A stretch of 64,000 nt of DNA, taken from Stereocaulon alpinum. Lineage: Eukaryota > Ascomycota > Lecanoromycetes > Lecanorales > Stereocaulaceae. The position numbers were made by a program, and so were the translations under genes. Shown piece by piece: positions 1 through 10,560 of this stretch (positions are counted from its first letter, which is position 1; every line of letters starts with the position of its first letter). The notes under the pieces were generated by a model that was not told the origin of the DNA, did no database searches, and saw only the letters and a list, made by a program, of their open reading frames with translations. The stretch lies in the NCBI GenBank assembly GCA_018257865.1, contig JAEUBA010000031.1, positions 124,001-188,000 of the forward strand. Direction: 5' to 3'.

Positions 1-1208
1 TCGTTGCAAGGCCTGCCATCACTCTGTCGACCTCTCCAGGCCTCGACCTGGACATCGACGCATTGAGCGGTATTTGTGGGTAAGACCCAGTCCCGTCTGA
101 TCGTGAGCCTTGCAGTTGCTGATCCTCTTCTAGGTCAATATCAATTGCCTGCTGGATTGTTGTCTTCTCTCCTCAAATCATTGAGAATTTCCGCCGCTCC
201 TCCGCAGACGCCCTCTCTATTCGCTTCCTCATCATATGGCTTCTCGGCGATGTGTTCAATATCCTTGGTGCCGTTCTTCAAGGCGTGATCCCTACCATGA
301 CAATCCTTGCTGTCTACTACACCCTTGCCGACGTTGTCCTTCTAGGCCAATGCTTCTTCTACCGTGGCTTCACCCTGTCCGACTCGCCAATAGCGAAAGA
401 CATACCGACAATTGAAGAGGCGGCAGTTGACGAGGAAAATCCTACCGAGGAGTCGTCTCTGTTACCCCACCAAACTCCCCAAAGTACGCCCGCTAGACCA
501 TCAATAGCAGACGCAGACCCTTCTGCTAAGCGCGCTTCCTTTTCCTCTATACACTCTCTTCTGTCCACCAACGTCGATGGCACACATCTATCCCCAGCCA
601 CTCCTCTCATTTCGCCGCCCACATCTACCAACATGCCTCCTGCAGCAACGACTCTCAAGTCAACTTCTACCTTCTCCGCATTTCTCTTAAACTCTGGTGC
701 TCTGTTCCTTGTCTGCACAGCCGGCGTGCTTGGATGGTGGCTTTCAGCACGCTATTCGCAGACCCATCACTCACATGGACACGAAGGGCACCACACCCAT
801 TCCACGACTGATCCCTCAGCGCCTGTTCACTTTGACGTCTTGGGCCAGATTTTCGGCTACATCTGTGCAGCTCTGTATCTCGGATCGCGAGTTCCACAGC
901 TACTGCTCAATTACCGTCGCAAGAGTGTCGAAGGTATTAGCATGCTGTTCTTTCTATTTGCATGTGTTGGTAACCTAACCTATGTGATGAGCATATTCGC
1001 CTATGAGCCAGCTTGCGCCAAGATAGGCAGCGTAGGCGAATCGAGAAGTTCAGGCTGGTGTGAAGAAGGAGAATGGCAGAGCCAGTATGGGAGATATGTC
1101 TTAGTAAATACCAGCTGGTTAATTGGTAGTGCCGGTACGCTGTTTCTTGACTTTATGGTATTTGTCCAATTTTGGATGTATCGGCAAAAGTTACCTCGGA
1201 TGGGTTGA
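1..1208 (+). CDS. PQ-loop vacuolar basic amino-acid transporter (Ypq/Rtc2-like), 5' partial
   Basis: The gene enters from the left edge, so its start is outside the window. Exons are 1-79 and 134-1208; the 54-nt intron has GTAAGA and CTAG ends, and the joined frame is open. The first PQ-loop reads WIVVFSPQIIENFRR and is followed by SADALSIRFL; the second reads LGSRVPQLLLNYRR followed by KSVEGISMLF. This two-PQ-loop, seven-helix plan is that of the Ypq1-3/PQLC2 family, which exports lysine, arginine and histidine from the fungal vacuole. A hydrophilic Ser/Thr/Pro-rich loop of about 100 residues and a His-rich stretch (codons near 760-815) separate the two halves, as in other filamentous fungi. 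The family call is firm; the substrate is inferred from the family. Confidence 0.88.
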
Positions 1209-2493
1209 GTTGGACACATGAACGTTGCTTGGTGGATATGACGGAAAAAACATTTATGTACATATGGGTACTCGTCGCTAGGAAGGGAAGGGTACATTGA
1301 GGATAAGACTTCTCAGCATGATAGTACATATCGAGCCAAGGCTTTTTACTGATCAAGGGAGTCGAGAATCGCTGTGACTTTGCGTCATATTTGGGCAAGT
1401 CACCAACTATGATATACGCCTTAAATCACAGTCAATTGGCTTTGCTATTGCATGTATCAGCGCATATTCAATGTCAATGACATGGGTGTAAGTGCCTTCG
1501 CACGCCATTATACGGCAGCGAAGATTAACCATTCCGTCGAAACTCTGAACACCAATCTTTGATGTCCCCACCACCATCAAAGAAACTCGATTATACTACC
1601 AACGCGGCTCCGTACATATTTCCTACATGCGTGTTAATCAGTTGATATAGTTCTCATTCCTGCTGTCTATGTACTGTAGTAAGTCTACGATAACCACCGT
1701 TTGCTATACCATCGCCGCCGCAAAATCGGAGTAGCTGTCCGAAGAGGCCCCTTGAGCCTCTCTAGACGTTGACCTTGGCGTTCCTCTAAGGACATGATCT
1801 GGGGTAGTCCCGTCCTTGGAATCGAAATGTCACCGTGTCTGCGGCGGCGACGTTACAGTAAGCACTGTATTTGGCTACGTGTTATTTCTGTGAGATATGT
1901 GTGTACTGAGCAGTGTGGGCAGTTTACTGGAACATCGAGAAGTTTGGTGGAATGTTAGTTGTTGGTGTCCAATGTTTTGACGGGATCGTTCGTATGCGGT
2001 GCCGTATCTTCCGCATAATTCACTGTATTCACATTTCCAGACGCCCTGCACGCACATACATCTAATGCATCATCCTTTCCAGCGTTTTTCTACTTCAGTG
2101 GGCATTTGAAGGATGGTTAGCTTGGATGCCTATTCGAAAACACAGAAACCACTCTGAGTCCCACCGCTTTTGTGGTGGATTCGTTCACAACTTCCAAGTT
2201 CATCCAAGGGATAACCTAAATCTCAGCCCGATACCAAATCACTGTTCGACTTCTGGGCAATCACTCATAATTATTCATAAGATTAGAGGACGCCTAAAGG
2301 GTATCGAACACCACGATAATGTACATCGCGCAGACAACCCAAGGCGTATCCTAAGAGACGGTTACCGTTGGTAATATAACACAAAACCTATTCATACATC
2401 GCCGTATCTTGTGCTTCATTAGTATCTCTCATCGCTACAACAAAACTTGAATACCATCAACATAACCACCTTTATTGCACTTGCACGTCGTCA
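1209..2493. other. Intergenic, with one coding-like minus-strand fragment
   Basis: 3' flank of the PQ-loop gene and downstream flank of the minus-strand gene ending at 2494. Apart from the coding-like stretch at 1407-1795, I see no gene, RNA or repeat. Confidence 0.5.
1407..1795 (-). pseudogene. Unrecognised coding-like fragment (small gene or relic)
   Basis: Two minus-strand stretches read like protein but are not joined by any splice pair I can make work. The upstream stretch starts at an ATG at 1795 (MSLEERQGQRLERLKGPL...) and is Arg-rich. The downstream stretch (about 1600 to the stop at 1407) contains LMVVGTSKIGVQSFDG and YTHVIDIEYALIHAIAKP. The downstream part has the hydrophobic/charged alternation of a folded domain, but I do not recognise its family. 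It may be a two-exon gene of about 120 aa or a decayed copy of a larger gene. Only the open frames and their residue pattern are seen; the rest is inference. Confidence 0.3.
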
Positions 2494-3880
2494 CTATTGG
2501 CGTGTGGCGGCTGTAGTAGTTGTAGCCGCTGGGTTGGGGGCAGGTGAGATCGTAGTAGTCACATCCACCACCGACGTTTGATTAATGACTTGTGGAGTAC
2601 AGTCGAAAGATGTTATTGGTACCGGTTGTGCGTTATAACCGGCACAGGGAGCACCATTTACGACGACAGCATAGGTATTTGCGTCGCCGCAATCACACCA
2701 TCCTGGGCCATTGGCGATTTCGGGGCAAGTGTTTCGAGGGTTAGCTGCATGATAGCAAGTGAAAGCAGTGGTAGTGGTGTTCGCGGCCGCTGCGGTTTTA
2801 CTCGTTGATGTTGTCGTGTAGACGCCTGTTTTACCTGTCCAGCTGCTGAGAAATTCGGTGGCATTGGCAATGATGGCTTGGGCGTACGACGTGAAATGGA
2901 TCTTCACTTCCGGTATACCTCCAGCGCTTGGGTCTACGAGTGCATCACCCACGCCCCCAATGATATCGAAGATATTTTGTTGTCTATCGGTAAGCAAATT
3001 TTGTAATGCTTTGCCAAAGTCGGTAGGGTAGGTGCTGTTGCTTGGATTTTTCGTCTTGTTGTTGATTCTTCCTGTGAAGACTTGCTGTTTAAGATTGTTG
3101 ACCCTGTCGGGAATGGCTTCGAGGTTGTCAAGATTGCTGAGTGCTGACGCGATGGTTTGTTGACTGCAACTTCTCTTGGTTGCTACACTTGAATGACTTT
3201 GCTATGAAAGACTCACGGTGGACAGCGTCTTCTTTTGAATGTGAAATATGCTAAAGACACCGAACTCCACGCATCCGTCGGAATTGATGTAGGTGACGCC
3301 GTGCTTTTGTTCTATTAGCGCATCCTTACACTTTCACATTATGTGCTGGGATCTGCCCATGAATGGAAGCACTAACGGTCTAGCTTGTACGCTGAACGCA
3401 CCAACAAGTATCTGCAGTTGCAGGATATGATCTACTTGCCATTATGTTCCCTGTACTGTAACAGTTGGCAGGGGACCATTCTGGTCTGCTTTGGAAGTTA
3501 CTGTCGTTTGTGTTGTGAAAGTAGCACCAGCTGGGCTGGCTCCGATACTGATTGTCGTCAAGGTTGCAGTTGATTGAGCCCAGTACAGGCTCGCATAGTC
3601 AATTGCTGTCTGTTCATGAGCCCATATTGTGGAAGGTGTGGGCTCTTCAGCTTACCTTTCCGGACTGGATCAAGCTGAGCCTGAATTTCGAAATCATCCC
3701 CGTCGTCGGGACTGTAACCATGTATCTTTTGTCTCTTTTGAATGCCACGCCAATATGCTGCGTCGAGTTCAACCTTATCTTCCACTGGACATGTAGCGAC
3801 TAGAGTATAACTTAGTAAGCTAGAGACCAACACCAGAAGAGTCAAAGTCTGCGAGGCGAAAGTTATGATAAGGATGCAGT
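2494..3880 (-). CDS. Secreted-type Cys-containing protein, multi-exon, 5' end unresolved
   Basis: A chain of exons on the minus strand keeps phase through four introns: about 3656 upwards, 3457-3605, 3391-3411 (21 nt), 3217-3330 and 2494-3174. The most upstream exon encodes a hydrophobic leader-like segment (LTLLVLVSSLLSYTLVATC) but has no in-frame ATG, so the start is either in an unseen exon or lost. Next come a Thr/Ser-rich part, the segment HGVTYINSDGCVEFGVF, and a linker with possible N-glycosylation sites. The C-terminal Cys motif (TCPEIANGPGWCDCGD, then PCAGYN) resembles the tails of fungal secreted glycoside hydrolases and cell-wall proteins; the last residues are Thr/Ala-rich. No catalytic domain is visible. 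The 42-nt intron 3175-3216 is the least certain junction. Confidence 0.5.
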
Positions 3881-5045
3881 GGTAAGCTATACACCGATTT
3901 GGAGTCGAAGTTCAGTTGCCAGCAACAGCACAAGAGTAGCGGTAGTTGAAAGAGTCTGGAATACTATCGATGCTGACCTCTGATATATACATATATATGC
4001 GCATCGCTAGCCTATGATACGTCCTTTGACTCGTACCAACAGAGGAACCACTGCCATTGCCGGCATAGGATTATAGCGAAGTCAATGGCGCAGGGGAGAA
4101 TCCGTCCATCAACCTGGGGATTGGCTTGGAACAAGGTAGCCAGGATCCTTCAACTCGACTATACCATTGAGCAGATGCGATCACAAGATGGCTACCTTGC
4201 ACTCGACCCCAACAGCTAACGAAAGGCCGCTGACATGAGCGAAGGGACGCTATCTAGGATTGCCTACCGTATGGCACAGCGTGCCATAGTGGATCCATAA
4301 TTCTGTGGTTCTATGCGATGATTGCGACTGGCCGCTCGCTACTCTGGTAATTCATTAGGGCTATGGCTAGTAGGAAGGGTTGCGATGCGGACTCGGCTGC
4401 TGGACCACGGCCATCCTGCATGATCCTGGCTAAGAGTGTCTCCAGCTTCGATGTAGCAACAAGCTTCTTGAAGTGATTTATCTGAAACATAATGCATCCT
4501 TTACAGCCATGCAAAAACCGATGAACGTAATCCATCAACACAATCATCAGCCAATGAGAAGCTGGGAGCGTAAACCCGGGATCGTTGACGGATTCGTTTT
4601 CGGTGGCGGCGCTTTGAAAATCTTCGACGCCCCACGTCTATCTTCCGAAACATCTACAAAAAAGGGATTTCCAGCCTGTGAGCGTTGCCTGAAATCATGC
4701 GACGTCATAGCCGAGCATCTAAAAATGTCGTTCGCCGCACCCCAACAGCGACCATCAAATCACTCTTAACATTGCAAACCGATAAAGTAGGCGCAAGCTG
4801 CTACAGTGCTGTTGCAGTACCCAGCAATATGTGCCAAGCTCCATTGTTTCACAGTCAGCGCTCACATTGTTCCATCGGGATGGAATACGTGTGAGTCACC
4901 AATTCATCGCGCAACCTCGTGGCTGAGTCTCAGCCAAAAGCGCGTCCTCTACGAACCAATCATTTCATGCACAAAGACTTTAAAAACCTCCTGCGTCGGT
5001 GGATGAACATCAACCTCCTGAGTCGAGTTCATCCTCATCATAGCG
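3881..5045. other. Intergenic, AT-rich patch near 3983-4000
   Basis: Holds an alternating TA tract (about 3983-4000) that could be the TATA region of the minus-strand gene before it. No other convincing feature; small open frames at 4473-5006 lack coding character. Confidence 0.4.
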
Positions 5046-5682
5046 ATGGCTTCAAGGAAGCAGAGAGATTGGATAGTGCCTGGCTTTGGATTGCCTCTCA
5101 AATGGCCCGAGATGAACCTCAAGCCATTACAGCCTCTACTGACATGGGATGGAAACCCTCTTCTACTTCCTGCTTTTGATGGAAGTGAGAGTCCGTAAGT
5201 CTATTTCAAGAGCCGTACGGGAGGCATGCATTAACAGGCTAACAGATTTTTTTGCTATACCGTTCGCGAGCTGACGATGATCGCTTGGATCAATGAGCTT
5301 TCGGACATGCCTGACTGGCACCAAAAGATGTTCGATCGCGACTTCAGATTCCAGTGGAAGAGCGCAAAGCTCTTGGCGGGTGGAACTAAATCGATGGCCG
5401 ATTGGGTATGTCAACATCACCATGCTATATCAGCTTCACTGACTATATACACATGGCAGTGTGCTGACGAAGCGAAATATTATGGAGGTATTCGATCTGG
5501 CTATTGAACATGTGGATAATTATTCGATTTCCATAGAAGAAGGTCAGCGGACAAGAGACGAATTCAGAGCGGAAAGAGAGGCTTTCCGTGCACGGCATAC
5601 GAAGGCTTTTTTGGATCTTTCAGTGTGGGACTTCTGTGGGGAGCCTGGGGCGGAGGATCCGTCGGAGAGTGATAGCGAGTAG
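5046..5682 (+). pseudogene. Internally deleted DUF4246-type gene
   Basis: Starts at ATG 5046 with RDWIVPGFGLPL. Exons 5046-5194 and 5246-5405 encode the N-terminal part of a DUF4246-like protein (LLLPAFDGSESPFFCYTV, then RELTMIAWINEL and QWKSAKL). After the next intron the frame gives CADEAKYY and stops at 5507. The +1 frame from about 5490 to 5682 instead resembles the C-terminal end of the family (VFDLAIEHVDNYSISIEEG, then TRDEFRAEREAFRARHTKAF) plus an acidic tail. The roughly 400-residue middle that holds the family core is missing. Splicing to an AG at 5471-5472 would restore one frame of 172 residues, so a short product is possible. Family assignment is from remembered similarity and is moderate. 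Confidence 0.5.
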
Positions 5683-6513
5683 GCTCTCTTGTGTCATATT
5701 CCTGACATGTCCAAGCCACGCAGGAATACTTTGTGTCGCGTCTACCCAAGGTCACCCCGGTGGACACATATGTGAGCGAACGAGTAAAGATCTTCTGATA
5801 AGGTCCGCTCTTTCAAGACTACATGAACAGGATGCTCGCTATCAGAGCGCCATACATATTACAAGCACAAATGGTGCTGTGGCCCATATAGCATGTATGA
5901 AGGTCATGAAGGGTGATTCATGTCGAACAAGCTTAGATGTTTTCAATACTATTCCCTAACGACTCAATGCCAGCCTTCATTCTCCAGCGAAAGCATCCAA
6001 AGTTACTTCATGAACGCAAAGATGATTTGATCCGTGGCAGAATAATAGGAGAATAGGCTCTGCGTACTACATGTAGTGAAATCGCTCAGAGTGACATCTG
6101 AAAATTCAGTAAATAAGTTGCACGTCTTATGTACGAAATCGGTCTCGGCACACCTTGTTAAAATGTTGGGTAAGTCATTCTGGCCCGTTCGCCACCGTGC
6201 GCAAAACAACTTGCCTCGAGATCATGTATCGTGCGGCAATGAAGATCTCAAAGGTCTCCTTTATCACTTCATAATGCCATAGTGGACTTGTGTATTGCTC
6301 AACCGCCAGAATTTCCGCCATTGAAGCCTGCCGCGGAAGCTCACCAAACTCAAAGCCCAGGACCTACCGGCTTGATTTTTCTGTTAACGGTTCTTTGACT
6401 AGTCGCTTATCTGGCCCCCGACCGCCGGCCACGATTGTCGACTAAACCCTACCCAGCTTAGTCGAATCGACCCCTCTTTCTTACCTTATCTTCAACGACC
6501 TTTTCGGGCGACG
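5683..6513. other. Intergenic between DUF4246 remnant and MITE
   Basis: No gene-like frame, RNA or repeat recognised in this stretch. Confidence 0.4.
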
Positions 6514-6515
6514 TA

Positions 6516-6855
6516 CGGAGGTCGACACCGAAAGTCCTGGAACGGCGCTAAAAGTCTTGGTATGCCAAGTCCGAAGCCCTAGCCCTAACTTTCGATGGAG
6601 CCCCTGGAACGTGCCCCGTAGATATTGATAGGGGTGGGGAGAATAGGCTGTTTGGGGTGCGCTCTAGGCGCAGGGTGGCCTATGATACGTAATCTGCGGG
6701 TAGTACTGCGCAACCGTGTCCGCTATCCGCATCCCCTACCGGCAGTCGCCTAGGGCAACCTCTCCCAGGGTATCCTCAGAAGCTAGGGCTAGGGCTTTAG
6801 ACTTGGCATACCAAGACTTTTAGCGCTGTTCCAGGACTTTCGGTGTCGACCTCCG
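6516..6855. mobile_element. MITE copy 1, 340 bp, long terminal inverted repeats, TA-flanked
   Basis: The ends are inverted repeats of about 74 bp (6516-6589 and 6782-6855), both starting CGGAGGTCGACACCGAAAGT and matching except at about five positions. The element is flanked by TA on both sides (6514-6515 and 6856-6857), the target duplication expected of Tc1/mariner-type elements. The interior (about 190 bp) has no open frame. A second, diverged copy lies in inverse orientation at 20754. Size, TIRs, TA flanks and lack of coding capacity fit a non-autonomous MITE. The TA duplication cannot be told apart from palindromic TIR ends by sequence alone. Confidence 0.85.
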
Positions 6856-6927
6856 TACAGAGTCCATAATCGTCCCATGGTCCGGAAGGAGGTGAATAAC
6901 CCAATTTAAAAACTTCGCAACGTACCC

Positions 6928-9242
6928 ATGGATCCAGTGTCTATCCTCGGCGCCGCCTCGGGAGCTAGCAAGGCTGCCTACACTGTCTCAACTACCATCT
7001 ACACCTTCGTCGCAGCCGCCAAGATTGTGGATAAAACACTAAAAGAGCTCCAAACCGAGATTGACGGGCTCTCTAGAGTTTTGGTAGCCATCGAAAGCAC
7101 CTTACGACAACCTATGATTACGGGCAACAGAGGCGCTCCTGTAGCCCAGGACCCCATATGGGGTTCGATTGAACTCACAATCAAGGATTCCCAGAGAACT
7201 ATTGCTGCCCTTCAAGATGTTGTTGACAACCTGGGAATCGTGCAAAGTCGTCTGGTTTCTTCAGGAAAGCTATAACGCAGGTCAAGTTCAATTTGGACAG
7301 CGATGAAATCAACGGCGTCAAAGGTCGTATACAGAGTCACACTCTCAGTCTCCAGTTGGGTTTACAATTGGCCACTATGCAAGTCTACTGTTGAGATCTT
7401 CGTAACTTCACGTTTTAACGGCTCTTTAGTCTACTAAGCTCTCAAGTTTCGGACAATGTGATCAACGCTGTCAACCCTAAATTCGATGAGTTGGTCCAGG
7501 AGATCGAGAGATTGAGAGCGCGAGTAGAAGCCAGCCTCAACTCAACTAACGTCACTGGTGCAGAAAACAAGCTTCCCACTAGCTTCCAGAACTCTGACTT
7601 TTCGAAGCACGCTGTGCGCTTGATCTCGAGCGCAAGCACTGTTATTGGAGCTAGATCAACCGTTTGGGGCGGGAGCGAGATTCAATTTCCGCCATCTTCT
7701 GTGCGCGGCCAGCATTTGGACAGAGCAAGAGCGGAGCGGGTTGATGACTGGATACCACAGCTGGCTACTACTGCGGAAGGGATGCTCCGGACAGGTGACC
7801 ATCTGGACATAAGTGCAACATCGGATGCACTTATGGCCCAGACTGAATGCAATGCAGAGGAGATCGACTCTTCTGATTCAGACGGCGATGAACACTTCGA
7901 TTTTGCACAAAAGAGTTTTCGAAAGGCAGAGAAAGGATATACCATAAATCAGCATGCAGAAGCAGTGCACTTCTTTCAGGCAGGTCTCGATCATGCGAAA
8001 AATTTAAGCTTAGAACGCAAGCGCGCTCTCGACTTGACAATGATCCAACTGAAGATGGCACTGAGCTTGCTACACATGGGCAATCTCGTTGAAGCTGAGC
8101 AACGATTTCGATCTCTAGCAAGCTCGCAGACTACAGACGACAAGAGTGCGAGACTCGCGCTGCACGCTTCTGCTGGCATGGCGATAATCTGTCTTTGCAA
8201 GTTATCCTTCACAGAAGCGGAAGATTGGTGTAAGAAGGCGAGAGTCGGGTGGAGGCGTATGGTTGGGAAACAACACCACCAATATATTACGTCCATGAGA
8301 TTGACAGCCCTCGCTTGCGAGCTTAAAGGAAATATTGCGGACGCTGCTGTCTTCAATGAGATTGCCGATGATACAAATGCCAAACCAGTTCCCGAATCCG
8401 ATGAAAGTGTTTCCTTGAGCTTCACAGCAGAGCAGTCTCGGAATGTGGTCACCGAATACCATCAAGGCATTGCTCAGGACTACCCCGAAGACCTGCGACT
8501 AGCCCTTCATCAAGCGGCAAAGGAAGGAGACAATGCAGCAATCAAGTATTTCCTAGGGAAGAGAGCTGTCATTGACGCACAGGATAGCCAGGGCTGTACA
8601 GCCCTGCACGTAGCCATGCAGAAAGGTTACCTAGCCGTAATCGAAACCTTGTTGAAGAACAATGCGCAGCTCGAGGCGAGAGACCAGGAAGAGAGAACAA
8701 CTCTTTTATCCTTGGCACCACAAACGGGTACCGAAGCGCTCCGAACGCTTCTGCAAGCTGGAGCAGACATTGAAGCAAGGGACAAGATGGGAAGGACCGC
8801 TTTACATCATGCCACACGTCACTCGGATTCGGCTAGGATTCACATGCTGTTACTCTTTCGAGCACCGCTTGAACAAAAAGACCATGATTTACATACTCCT
8901 TTGCTTATGGCTTTGAAGTGGCATAAGTATCAAAAATCGACCACAGTTCTGAGAAATGTTAAAATACTCCTAGAAGCAGGTGCGAACGTGAATGCAGTGA
9001 ACAGACATGGTCGATGTGCCGTAAGACTAGGATGCATTTCAATGTCTCGCCTAGAAATACATCTCTCCTACCAAGACCAACAGGAATGGGTTTCAGTGAT
9101 TGAGCTCCTATGCTCACGGGGAGACGATGTGTCGAGAAGGCTTGTGTACTGGTCAAACCCCTTGGATTATGCTTGCCATATCAAGAACAAACAATTAAGG
9201 GAAGATGTGGTGGCCGTATTGAAGCGATATGGTGCCAAATGA
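6928..9242 (+). CDS. NLR-like N-domain / TPR / ankyrin-repeat protein
   Basis: Exons 6928-7239, 7281-7378 and 7430-9242 join in phase to 740 residues. The first intron is 41 nt (GTGCAA...GCAG); the second is a 51-nt GC-AG intron with donor GCAAGT. Residues 1-140 (MDPVSILGAASGASKAAYTV..., ending near RIQSHTLSLQLGLQ) match the helical N-terminal domain of fungal STAND/NLR proteins (Helo-like family). Residues about 275-440 form TPR-like helices (FDFAQKSFRKAEKGY; AVHFFQAGLDHAKNL). The C-terminus carries ankyrin repeats (LRLALHQAAKEGDNAAIKYF; TALHVAMQKGYLAVIETLL; TALHHATRHSDSARIHMLL). No P-loop is present, so the usual NACHT/NB-ARC module is absent and TPRs stand between the N-domain and the ankyrins. 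A role in signalling or non-self recognition is inference from the architecture. Confidence 0.8.
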
Positions 9243-9318
9243 CGACCTTCACATGCGTCAAATAGATCTCGACTAATGGAAGGATTTGGGCGTCGCTGCT
9301 ATACTAGGATGCAAAATT

Positions 9319-10190
9319 TCACGAGCAATAGACGCCAGCTAGCTCGCGCTCATCGTCTCTATATCGATGCTCAAACGAATACCATCCCTCGAACCGACCG
9401 CCAAAGGGCATGAACTCCGCAGTGCAGTGATTTTGCTTCAATAGACTATAGGCCTCAAAGCATGTGTTGACAAGGCATCGAGCGCCCGAAGTCCTTCGGT
9501 TCAAGATGCGAACAAAAGTGTCAATGTGGTCTCGGTAGTGCCGGAAGACATTGTCTTTCTGGCTTTGTGGGAGCAGAGACTGGGGCAAATTGTACTTGAG
9601 TGGAGCAAACATTGCGAAGTGCAGTCCCAAAGCGACGAGCCGCCGTCTAGGGGTAAGAGAGATGGATGTAATGGACTACAGAAGACATTGGTAGCTCTGG
9701 ACTGGATGGTAATGATGGTTGAGCGGAGGACATCCGAAGACAGAAGAATCATGGAGAAGGGGAGATCAGAGCCTCACGTAAGCGCACTGAACTGCAGCAT
9801 CATCACGTCGGGGTCATCATGCAGCGTGACCACCAACACTTTTCATCGGTCTTGTATAATCTCGAGTCTATGTACATTTCTATTGCTACACTGTCCAAGT
9901 ATTGTACTATACAGCCGTCTTGGTGTTAGTTCCTATATGTCTGAAAATAATCTTCGCATACTCAATCGCGTAACTCATATCCAAATCCTCACAAAGAAAC
10001 AATGGGTGCTTGTAGCCCTCCTCACACCAGCCCATCTCCTGAAAAATCCTCATACAGCAGATATTCATCGTATTCATTGTATAAGTCGTCTTCTCAACCC
10101 CGACATCGAAACCGACATACCTACACAACGGACCCTCAAACCACCTTCCTCGATCCTCGTCGCTAATCAATAACCATCGCGAAGCACACC
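9319..10190 (-). CDS. Unrecognised multi-exon gene, exon structure incomplete
   Basis: The last exon, 9319-9646, is clearly protein-like (RRLVALGLHFAMFAPLKYN; DTFVRILNRRTSGARCLVN; stop at 9319). An upstream exon at about 9915-10190 reads RWLLISDEDRGRWFEGP, VGFDVGVEKTTYTMN and YAIEYAKIIFRHIG. A short middle exon near 9780-9840 is probable, but two frames are possible there (VLVVTLHDDPDVMMLQFS or TDEKCWWSRCMMTP). No start codon is found; upstream lies a very C-rich block. I do not recognise the family. It is a real gene with a missed 5' end or a decaying one. Confidence 0.4.
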
Positions 10191-10560
10191 TCCCCTCTCC
10201 CCTCTCACTCCCCCATCACAACCTCCCCAACACAATATCCTACCACTACGATCAACAGCGTCCACAACCATCCCCACCCCATCTCAAGCCAAGACGCACG
10301 ACAACACACAACACACAGACTCCCTCACCCCCACCCTACCCCCATCTACGCCCCATAACCCCGCCAAAAACTACTCCCACCCATCCACCCCTTTGCGTCT
10401 GATCAAATTACCCACTACCCCATGTCAACAGCATCACAGACACCGCCCCTCACAAAAGCGTAGGTATACCACCCACTCGCCCGCCCGCCCGCCCCAAAAC
10501 CCACCACCCCATAGCTGAGCGTCTGCGCGATCATTCAGCACCTACCACACTCTGAGTGTG
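10180..10560. repeat. C-rich, strand-asymmetric low-complexity block
   Basis: The plus strand is overwhelmingly C and A with hardly any G (runs such as CCCTCACCCCCACCCTACCC, CGCCCGCCCGCCCG). The minus strand is correspondingly G-rich and contains several GGG runs that could fold into quadruplexes. No open frame crosses it in a coding-like way. Confidence 0.6.

Noticed and set aside
7682..8465. Minus-strand frames opposite the TPR/ankyrin gene
   Set aside because: Antisense to an exon with clear TPR and ankyrin motifs.
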